DNA from: a virus
IMG/VR virus record: IMGVR_UViG_3300037119_000595
Coordinates: 1-24,551 of that record
Reading direction: 5' to 3' (one strand)
Length of the DNA stretch: 24,551 nt
The translations under genes were made by a program, and so were the position numbers. Position 1 is the first letter of the stretch; each line of letters opens with the position of its first letter. Of the stretch, positions 7,430 to 13,765 are shown piece after piece. Under the pieces are notes generated by a model, which made no database searches, was not told the origin of the DNA, and was given only the letters and a program-made list of their open reading frames with translations.

Positions 7430-7542
7430 TCCACTTGGGTGCAGAGACAATCAAGTCGTACAGAAAGTCGATTGCCATGAAGCTTGAGTCGAAGAACATC
7501 ACACACTCGGTTGTCATCGCCATGAAGCAGGGTTGGCTATGA
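7228..7542 (+). CDS. LuxR/GerE-type helix-turn-helix protein (start unresolved; possible -1 frameshift product)
   Basis: From about position 7354 this frame encodes a classic LuxR C-terminal HTH: LTDSEYSTLFFAAYGFTAAE, then GAETIKSYRKSIAMKL, then a C-terminal helix ending AMKQGWL. This matches the family pattern 'LT..E...L.....G.t..EI...L.....TVK.....I..KL'. The nearest in-frame ATG is 7228, which has no Shine-Dalgarno and adds about 40 Arg/Ala-rich residues that look like a shadow of the overlapping sigma-like gene. There is no ATG, GTG or TTG between 7228 and the HTH. The frame is -1 relative to the sigma-like gene, so the HTH may be read by frameshifting as the C-terminal domain of that protein, or an indel may have split one gene. 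The stop TGA overlaps the next ATG (ATGA). Confidence 0.55.
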   Translation: MGARDIHAEGAESLAAYHRGLLAARDSKLSEYRRSVRVEDHRTLTDSEYSTLFFAAYGFTAAETGRVIHLGAETIKSYRKSIAMKLESKNITHSVVIAMKQGWL

Positions 7543-8261
7543 GTAAGTATCTCGATGGCGTAAACGATGAAATCGGTTGGTCAGACGCAGCATTCACTGG
7601 TTCGGGGGCATTCACTATCGCTATGTTGTTGAAGCTCAACAATGCGAACGGTGATTGGGCATCGTGCATCAACATAATCGACAGCTTTGCCGACAATGCA
7701 ATTGAAGTAACTAGATCGGGAGCATCCAACAAGTCTGCGCTAACAACTGAGAACGAGAGTAACTTTAGTGTACCGACATACGGGTGGACGACAGCCGACG
7801 GTTGGTGTCTGATTGCCGTTTCTAAAGCAAGCGGTCTAGTATTTCCATCCTTCACCAAGTATCCTATTGGTGGATCACCTACTCACGGCGACGGTGATGT
7901 TCTGATACCGAATCAGAATGCAGCCATCAGTATTGTATTCGGTACATTTCAAGGGACTGACTGGTTTGATGGATGGTTGGCAGCAGTAGCATTGTGGAAC
8001 TCAGCACTAAGTACTGCACAACGGGAATCTCTAGTCACAACCATGACTAGAGACAACTGGGTCAGCCTGTCTCCACAATGGATGTTTGATGAGCTAGATG
8101 ACTTTCAGACGGACTATTCATCTGGTGGTGCTACACGAGTTACGTATAGCGGCCCTACGGATGATGCAGATGATCCTGCGGGTTGGGACGATTGGGCAGT
8201 AGTACCGCCTGAGAAGCAAACGTATTACGCATCTCGTCGTCGAACTACGAGTAGACGCTAA
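7539..8261 (+). CDS. LamG/concanavalin A-like virion protein
   Basis: This 240-residue protein starts at ATG 7539 (ATGA overlap with the preceding stop; TTG 7533 is a weaker choice). The opening KYLDGVNDEI and TIAMLLKLNN, and the later DWFDGWLAAVALWNSALSTA, match the LamG/concanavalin A-like pattern 'LDG.nD.i...F.i...vk' ... 'w.dG.i..v..wn.aLs..e'. In phages such domains sit on fibres or minor tail proteins and bind sugars or pack as jelly rolls. The C-terminal 12 residues (YYASRRRTTSRR) are strongly basic. Codons are more A/T-ending than in the head genes. Function as a surface or adsorption protein is inferred. Confidence 0.7.
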   Translation: MSKYLDGVNDEIGWSDAAFTGSGAFTIAMLLKLNNANGDWASCINIIDSFADNAIEVTRSGASNKSALTTENESNFSVPTYGWTTADGWCLIAVSKASGLVFPSFTKYPIGGSPTHGDGDVLIPNQNAAISIVFGTFQGTDWFDGWLAAVALWNSALSTAQRESLVTTMTRDNWVSLSPQWMFDELDDFQTDYSSGGATRVTYSGPTDDADDPAGWDDWAVVPPEKQTYYASRRRTTSRR

Positions 8262-9025
8262 TGGCTATCGCACATGTAGCTACAGGAACGGCACTGTTTG
8301 GTGTGAACACATTCTCGCCTGTCGTGGGGAGTGAAGCCGCTACGCACATGATGATCCTGCTTGTCGGCGGTAAGCCATACAATGCTTCAATAACTGTGCC
8401 TACATCTGGATGGACAGAGATCGGTTCTGGATTCACAGATGGCACTACTGCTGCTGGCGTCGATACAGGGTCGATGGTTGTACGTGCGTATTACAAGGAA
8501 GCTACTAGTGGTGCAGAAACTGATCCCGCCGTTACTGAGGGTGGTACAGCATTCAACGTAGTCGGTGGATTGGTGATGGTATTCTCAAAGGATGGAAGCG
8601 AGGTATGGGATACGCCTGTAGCAGTAGGGGGTGGCGATGCCTCTGCTGGTACAGGATTCTCGGTCACAGGAGGATCGAACCCGGGCATCACCGCAGGCGA
8701 TCATTGTATCTCGTTTGCAGCATTCAGAAGCGATGCTGCTACTCCGTGTTCATCGCATCTAACGCCTACTGCAACTGGTGCTACGTTCACGAATACACAC
8801 GATCCTGCTACAGACCCTGAGACTACATCGGGCGGCGATATGGGCATGTGTGCTACGCGAAGCACACTTACAGGAACTGCAAGTGCTGCGCCTGTAATGG
8901 CTGCAACTCTTGCTGCTTCCCATACGGGATCAGCCATGTTCATTCGGTTGCGTGTTTCGACCCCCGTGCCTAATCCTGCTCCGCGTCGTCAACGTACTGC
9001 CCACAGATTCCTCACAATGAGATAG
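8261..9025 (+). CDS. virion surface protein (minor tail/fibre type)
   Basis: This 254-residue protein starts at ATG 8261, overlapping the TAA of the LamG-like gene (TAATG). It is Thr/Ser/Gly/Ala-rich, with 'MMILLVGGKPYN', 'PTSGWTEIGSGF' and 'MVVRAYYKEATSG' segments of the type found in beta-sandwich minor tail proteins (PSGWT... followed by a strand with R.YYK). Cys occurs in three places without a clear metal site. The C-terminus NPAPRRQRTAHRFLTMR is basic, like that of its upstream neighbour. No enzyme motif is visible. It is probably part of the same surface structure as the LamG-like protein. Confidence 0.65.
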   Translation: MAIAHVATGTALFGVNTFSPVVGSEAATHMMILLVGGKPYNASITVPTSGWTEIGSGFTDGTTAAGVDTGSMVVRAYYKEATSGAETDPAVTEGGTAFNVVGGLVMVFSKDGSEVWDTPVAVGGGDASAGTGFSVTGGSNPGITAGDHCISFAAFRSDAATPCSSHLTPTATGATFTNTHDPATDPETTSGGDMGMCATRSTLTGTASAAPVMAATLAASHTGSAMFIRLRVSTPVPNPAPRRQRTAHRFLTMR

Positions 9026-9032
9026 GAGAGGT

Positions 9033-9506
9033 ATGCCACGTGTATACACAGTGTCAGTAGAGAACGTCACTATTACCAACGCTGGTGGTGACGCTGATCT
9101 GGTCGAACTCGATGCGGCGACAGATAAGCCCATCGAGTTGTTCGGCATCCAGATCATGTCTACATCCGAAGTGCAGGAAGCACAGGAAGAGTGGATTCGA
9201 TGTAAGGTCATCCGTGGTCATACGACTACGGGTAACGGTACGTCGGCTACGCCACGTCCTCTTGCTACTCCTGATGCAGCAGCAGGCTTCGTTGCTGAGA
9301 CGTTCGGCACAACGATTGCATCTGCTGGTACGGGAATCGATCTGGCTTCGTTCGCGTTCAACGTGCGAGCAGGCTATGAAATCTTCCTACCCGAAGGATG
9401 CGGCTTCTGGACGAGCGGTGCTGACCTACTCGTCGTTCGCATGATGGCTGCACCCGCAGACGACTTCAGTGCCAACATGACGTTCTGGGTGAAGGAATAC
9501 CCGTAG
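9033..9506 (+). CDS. small virion structural protein
   Basis: This 157-residue protein starts at ATG 9033 with GGAGAGG upstream. The protein (MPRVYTVSVENVTI...) is beta-rich: an N-terminal strand pair, 'KPIELFGIQIM' strand, a polar loop 'GHTTTGNGTS', and a C-terminal 'LLVVRMMAAPADDFSANMTF' strand pair. This order resembles single jelly-roll phage structural proteins whose two sheets end with a 'l.vr...ap....n.tf' pair. Length and lack of a signal peptide fit a minor capsid or tail decoration. No specific name can be given. It lies between the basic-tailed surface proteins and the 34-repeat fibre protein. Confidence 0.65.
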   Translation: MPRVYTVSVENVTITNAGGDADLVELDAATDKPIELFGIQIMSTSEVQEAQEEWIRCKVIRGHTTTGNGTSATPRPLATPDAAAGFVAETFGTTIASAGTGIDLASFAFNVRAGYEIFLPEGCGFWTSGADLLVVRMMAAPADDFSANMTFWVKEYP

Positions 9507-9509
9507 GCC

Positions 9510-11858
9510 GTGCCGCGCTTCCCCATCAGAGCTAGGCGTCGTCCAGGGCGGATCGGTCTATACCGATCTATCTTCGCGATCGGTGGTGCAGTCGCTGGTG
9601 ATGTTGAAGAGGAAACCACTGATAGTGCAACAATCCTCGTTGACATTCAAGTCACGTCGTCGGACATCCTTGAGGCGAGTGACGCAGCAACCGTACTCGT
9701 AGACATCCAGCCGTCGGGTACTGAACTACGTGAGTCAACGGATGCTGACACTGTACTGGTCGATATTCAAGCGATCTCTACCGCAGAGATTGCGGAGTTT
9801 GTCGATGCAGCCACGGTGACGGTCGACATTCAGGTTACGTCGGCAGACATCCTAGAAGCTGTTGATGCAGCAACTGTGCCTGTCGACATTCAGGTGTCGG
9901 GTGTTGAAGAACGTACTGTCACGGATGCGGCAGAGGTGTACGTAGACATCCAGTCGTCGGGTACTGAGCTACGTGAGGTATTCGATGCTGCCGAGGTGTA
10001 CGTCGATATTCAGGCTAGTGGCACAGACGTAAGGGAGGTAGAGGATGCAGCTACCGTCTATGTCGACATCCAGACAAGTGCAGTTGACGTTGCCGACACT
10101 GTGGATGCAGCCGAGGTATACGTTGATATTCAGTCTAGCGGCACTGATGTTCGGGACGCTACTGATGCTGCAACAGTTGAGATCGACATACAGACATCTG
10201 GTACGGAGCTTGCTGAGTACGTAGATGCACAGACTGTACTAGTTGACATCACGCCAAGTGGTACAGATACTCGCGAGAGCGAGGATAGTGCTACAGTGCT
10301 GGTTGACATTCAGGCCAGCGGAACCGAGTTCAGGGAGACGCTAGAGAGTGCAGAAGTTTACGTCGACATCACAGTTAGTGGAAGCGACGAACACGTACAC
10401 GAAGACTCTGCAACAGTTCCAATCGGCATTGCAGTCGATTCATCAGAACTGGCAGAGTTCACAGACAGCAGTACGGTCTTGGTCGACATCGATGTCGCGA
10501 GCAGTGACATCCTTGAGGCCACCGATGCAGAAACCATTTACGTTGACATCAGTGCGAGTGGCACCGACATCCTTGAGGCCACCGACGAAGCTACAGTCTT
10601 CGTCGACATTCAGGTTGCATCAGCAGATATCCATGAGGCCGATGATTCCGCGACCGTCTACACGGATATCACAGTCGAGTCGACGGATGTCCTTGAAGCG
10701 TCGGATGCTGCGGAAGTCTATGTAGACATCCAGGCGAGCGGGACTGATGAGTACATCCCGCCCGGTACGACTGACTACGAGGATGCGGATACCGTCCTCG
10801 TTGACATCGACGTACAGTCGAGTGAAGAGCGTGAGTCGACTGACGCTGCCGAGGTGTACCTCGACATCAGCGTGGCCTCGTCGGACATCGCTGAGTTCGT
10901 AGACGACAACACCGTCTACCTCGACATTCAGGTCACGCCCTCCGACATTCTTGTCGCGACGGATGACGCCACTGTGCCGATCTTGATCTCGGTGGCCTCG
11001 TCAGAGATTGCACAGTTTGTTGATGAGGCCACTGTCCCGGTCACGATCACTCCGTCCGCGACTGACATCCATGACGCAGTGGATGCCAACGAGGTCTACG
11101 TTGACATCCAGCCGTCTGGTACGGATGAACACAGCACAGAGGGTGTCGATGCCGCGACGATCCTTGTCGACATTCAGCTTACGTCGAGTGAACTGGCCGA
11201 GTTCGTTGACGAGGCTACCGTCCCGATTGACATCTCCGTACAGTCTACTGAGCAGCGTGAGTCCACCGATGCCGAGACTGTCTACGTTGACATTCAGACT
11301 TCGGCCACAGAAGAGCGGGTCGTTGAGGATGCTGCGTCCGTATACGTCGACATCAGCACCCAGGCTGACGACGTTGCTACATACACGGATGCGGCCACGG
11401 TGCCCGTCGCCATCTCCGTGCAGTCCGTCGACACGGCGCAGTTCGTTGATGCAGCCGAGGTCTACGTTGACGTGCAGGCGTCGGGCACCGAAGAAGTCAC
11501 CACAGAGGCAGACGACGCTGCCACAGTCTACGTTGATCTGACTGTCATCCCTGTCGAGTTCCTTGAGGCACTTGACGCGGCCACAGTCTATCTCGACATC
11601 CAACTGATCAGTGTTGAGTACGCTGAGTACAGCGACGAGGCTACGGTCTACGTCGACATTCAAGTCCAGTCGGAGCGTGTACGAGTCGACTTCATCTTGG
11701 ATGTTGTAGGATTCAAGTTCCGATGGCGCTGTGAGACTGCACTCTTCCGTTGGGAACACAGTCAGCCTGTCGTACAGTGGCGTGTCCTTGAGATGATCAC
11801 CCGTTGGGCGGTCATGACCACGAAGAAGCTCACATGGAGGTCGGAAGCATGGAAGTGA
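9510..11858 (+). CDS. 34-repeat 'VDIQ' fibre-like protein (cassette copy 2)
   Basis: This 782-residue protein starts at GTG 9510, three bases after the preceding stop. Residues 1-36 are basic (PRFPIRARRRPGRIGLYRS) and then hydrophobic. Residues about 38-728 are 34 consecutive units of about 20 residues with consensus DAATVYVDIQ.SGTD..E, each probably two short strands and a turn. The tract is very acidic and lacks Cys. The last about 50 residues hold spaced Trp/Arg motifs (FRW, FRW, VQW, TRW, TWR). The regular length and register suggest an extended stalk or solenoid. It may be a tail fibre shaft, head whisker or a length-setting element; which one cannot be told from sequence. It overlaps its companion gene by 10 bases. 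Confidence 0.75.
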   Translation: MPRFPIRARRRPGRIGLYRSIFAIGGAVAGDVEEETTDSATILVDIQVTSSDILEASDAATVLVDIQPSGTELRESTDADTVLVDIQAISTAEIAEFVDAATVTVDIQVTSADILEAVDAATVPVDIQVSGVEERTVTDAAEVYVDIQSSGTELREVFDAAEVYVDIQASGTDVREVEDAATVYVDIQTSAVDVADTVDAAEVYVDIQSSGTDVRDATDAATVEIDIQTSGTELAEYVDAQTVLVDITPSGTDTRESEDSATVLVDIQASGTEFRETLESAEVYVDITVSGSDEHVHEDSATVPIGIAVDSSELAEFTDSSTVLVDIDVASSDILEATDAETIYVDISASGTDILEATDEATVFVDIQVASADIHEADDSATVYTDITVESTDVLEASDAAEVYVDIQASGTDEYIPPGTTDYEDADTVLVDIDVQSSEERESTDAAEVYLDISVASSDIAEFVDDNTVYLDIQVTPSDILVATDDATVPILISVASSEIAQFVDEATVPVTITPSATDIHDAVDANEVYVDIQPSGTDEHSTEGVDAATILVDIQLTSSELAEFVDEATVPIDISVQSTEQRESTDAETVYVDIQTSATEERVVEDAASVYVDISTQADDVATYTDAATVPVAISVQSVDTAQFVDAAEVYVDVQASGTEEVTTEADDAATVYVDLTVIPVEFLEALDAATVYLDIQLISVEYAEYSDEATVYVDIQVQSERVRVDFILDVVGFKFRWRCETALFRWEHSQPVVQWRVLEMITRWAVMTTKKLTWRSEAWK
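9621..11693 (+). repeat. 34 tandem ~60-base coding repeats (20-residue protein units)
   Basis: The repeats are in phase with the reading frame at about 60 bases each; a few units carry 1-6 extra residues (for example the 19th, 25th and 31st). Protein conservation is high at the VDIQ core, but codons vary freely between copies (GTTGACATTCAA, GTAGACATCCAG, GTCGATATTCAG), so DNA identity is low. Early units use more A/T-ending codons than late units. Confidence 0.9.
11836..11840 (+). promoter_or_regulatory. ribosome binding site deciding the companion start
   Basis: GGAGG lies 8 bases before ATG 11849. It overlaps an in-frame ATG at 11834, which therefore cannot be served by it. This selects ATG 11849 over ATG 11834 and over a TTG at 11804. 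Confidence 0.65.
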
Positions 11859-12160
11859 TCACGAAGGGTAGCGTCGAGCCGCTGATGGTTGCACTCCGCG
11901 ACCGACTCAACAACATCACCGATCTCGATGATGTCACTGGCAAGTTGTACGACGTGAAGAGGAAGTCCGACGATCTGGCCGTGCAGACGAATCAGGTCTG
12001 GGTTGTCGATCCCGACTTCCCCATGTACGCCGTGTGCGTGGTTGATTCCACCCTTTCCAACTATGCCCCTGGCGACGAGTACAAGTTGTACGTCAAGTGG
12101 ACAGAAGGAGGCTCACAAGTGGTGAAGGGGCCACTCTACTTCCGTGTCGAAGGTGACTGA
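11849..12160 (+). CDS. small beta-rich companion protein (cassette copy 2)
   Basis: This 103-residue protein starts at ATG 11849, chosen by the GGAGG 8 bases upstream. It is a paralogue of the 100-residue protein at 6087-6389. Shared positions include 'LRD....(I)TDL', the 'GDEYKLYVKWTEGG' strand pair (WDEDEYRLFVKYT in the other copy) and 'VKGPLYFRVE' (EKGPFYFVLS). As with the first copy, it directly follows a gene ending in VDIQ repeats and an RW-rich tail, overlapping it by 10 bases. The repeated pairing argues that the two proteins act together, for example as fibre plus cap, adaptor or assembly factor. No enzymatic motif. Confidence 0.72.
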   Translation: MEVITKGSVEPLMVALRDRLNNITDLDDVTGKLYDVKRKSDDLAVQTNQVWVVDPDFPMYAVCVVDSTLSNYAPGDEYKLYVKWTEGGSQVVKGPLYFRVEGD

Positions 12161-12356
12161 GCTAGAGGACATCACTGAGGCTGATCGTGTGGTTGGCTTC
12201 AAGATGCAGTGGCTGATCCATGCAGGCTACTCCCCCGACAACGCCGAGATGCTTGCGAAGACAGAAGGTGTAGACTGGCACCTCGCAGTCGATATCTATC
12301 CGCTCGCCAAGGCAAAGGGAGTAGATGAGCAAGTGATCGTGGACATGTTCACATGA
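12144..12356 (+). CDS. small helical protein next to terminase
   Basis: This protein has 70 residues from GTG 12144; GTG 12153 is an alternative start, and neither has a good Shine-Dalgarno. The core, FKMQWLIHAGYSPDNAEMLA followed by VDWHLAVDIYPLAKAKG, is a helix pair of the type 'l..aGY....A..lA....vD.h.Av.ll..G'. I associate this pattern with small uncharacterised proteins located beside head genes of actinobacterial phages. It may help terminase or head assembly, but no role is established. The stop TGA overlaps the terminase start (ATGA), implying coupled translation. At 70 residues it is short for a full small terminase subunit. Confidence 0.6.
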   Translation: MSKVTELEDITEADRVVGFKMQWLIHAGYSPDNAEMLAKTEGVDWHLAVDIYPLAKAKGVDEQVIVDMFT

Positions 12357-13765
12357 GCCTCGTTGACCTAGAGCGCAAGGCGTACATCTTTGAGCAGCTT
12401 GACTACAAGCCGCACGATGGACGCCAGCAGGCCATCCACGATTCTGACGCACGGTTCAAGGCACTCGCCTGTGGGCGTCGTTACGGAAAGACCACGTTCG
12501 GTGCGCGTGAGCTAACCGCCGCCATGTGCGATCCATACGATCCCGGTAGGTACTGGATCGTTGGCCCGAAGTACACGCTTGCAGAGAAGGAGTTCCGCAT
12601 CGTGTATTTCGACATCATGCGCACTCTTGGCTTCGGCAACCACAAGGGTGTCAAGAAGTCGTACAACTTGACGCAGGGCAACATGTCTATCGAGATGCCG
12701 TGGGGTTCCGTGCTTGAGGTGAAGTCGGCGCAGCATCAGGACACATTGCTTGGTGACAAGTTGAAGGGCGTCATCATGGCAGAGGCAGCGCGACACACGT
12801 CTGACACGTGGGAGCAGTACGTACGTCCGGCCCTCTCGGATGAGAAGGGATGGGCGATCTTCACGTCTACCCCTCGCGGATACAACTGGTTCCAGGGACT
12901 GTGGATGCTTGGACAGGATCGTGCCACACATCCGTGGTATGAGTCATGGCGTCTACCCTCATGGGAGAACAGGCACATCTTCCCCGGCGGCTTCGACGAT
13001 CCTGAGATTCAGGAGATGAAGGAACGTAACTCGCCGCAGTACTTCGCGCAGGAGATTGCAGCGGAGTTCACTGCGTTCACTGGGAAGATTTACGACGAGT
13101 TCGATCCATCCATCCACGTCTACGATCACAGGGACATTCCGTACAATCCTGCGTTCACAAACGTGTGGGCACTTGACTACGGATGGAGCAACGAGTTCGT
13201 CTGTCTCGATGTGATGATCGATGCAGAGGACAACATGTACGTGTGGCGTGAGTATATGAAGAGCGAGGTCGCCACCATGCAGCATGCGGACATCCTCATG
13301 GCGCGTGATCATCCCACTTCGTACCATGTGGATTGGGGTGCAGGCGATCCCCGTGGCCCTGATCAGGCATCGACCATCTCGCAGAAGACGCACGTCCAGA
13401 TTTACAGCAACGATGTCGCATCCAACTCGCATGAGTCGTGGGTACTCGGTGTCGAACAGGTCAAGCAGATGCTGAAGGTACAGCCCACAGGCTTGCCTAA
13501 GCTCCGTATCAGCAACGCCTGTCCTAACCTCATTCGACAGATGGATCAGTTGCATGCCCTTGAATCGAAGGAAGACAAGAACGCTGTTGAGGGTCAGCAC
13601 AAGTACGACGATCACGGCCCTGACGCATTGCGCTACCTCGTTGGTCAGTACTTCCTCAACGGCGCTGGTTCGTCCCTGGGAGATATCTACCGTCCCGGTC
13701 AACGAACCGAAGCCGCCACCTTCTTCCAGACGGAAGGGCACATGAGTCGGTATGGCCGTTATTAG
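12353..13765 (+). CDS. terL: terminase large subunit (DNA-packaging ATPase/nuclease)
   Basis: This 470-residue protein powers genome packaging into the prohead and cuts the concatemer. The ATPase domain has Walker A GRRYGKTT at residues 41-48 and a Walker B-like strand GVIMAEAAR at 139-147 with catalytic Glu144; the usual Asp just before it is Ala143. The coupling motif lies near FTSTPRGYNWF. The RNase H-like nuclease domain shows an Asp in WALDYGWSN, an Asp in YHVDWGAGDPRG and the C-terminal DDHGPDALRY. Start ATG 12353 overlaps the preceding stop (ATGA). The gene overlaps the portal gene by 14 bases. Length is normal for the family. It is followed by portal, protease and capsid genes in standard order. 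Confidence 0.95.
   Translation: MSLVDLERKAYIFEQLDYKPHDGRQQAIHDSDARFKALACGRRYGKTTFGARELTAAMCDPYDPGRYWIVGPKYTLAEKEFRIVYFDIMRTLGFGNHKGVKKSYNLTQGNMSIEMPWGSVLEVKSAQHQDTLLGDKLKGVIMAEAARHTSDTWEQYVRPALSDEKGWAIFTSTPRGYNWFQGLWMLGQDRATHPWYESWRLPSWENRHIFPGGFDDPEIQEMKERNSPQYFAQEIAAEFTAFTGKIYDEFDPSIHVYDHRDIPYNPAFTNVWALDYGWSNEFVCLDVMIDAEDNMYVWREYMKSEVATMQHADILMARDHPTSYHVDWGAGDPRGPDQASTISQKTHVQIYSNDVASNSHESWVLGVEQVKQMLKVQPTGLPKLRISNACPNLIRQMDQLHALESKEDKNAVEGQHKYDDHGPDALRYLVGQYFLNGAGSSLGDIYRPGQRTEAATFFQTEGHMSRYGRY

Noticed and set aside
9621-11693. 60-base periodicity as a possible CRISPR array or other DNA repeat
   Set aside because: Units are in frame, lack constant DNA repeats and spacers, and are conserved at protein level only.
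11001-11759. 252-codon open frame on the minus strand
   Set aside because: It is the complement of the VDIQ repeat array; its own apparent repeats (LNVDVD-type) simply mirror the repeat DNA.
12959-13741. 260-codon open frame on the minus strand
   Set aside because: It lies entirely within the terminase gene, has no binding site or family signal, and reads as a shadow rich in Arg, His, Val and Leu.
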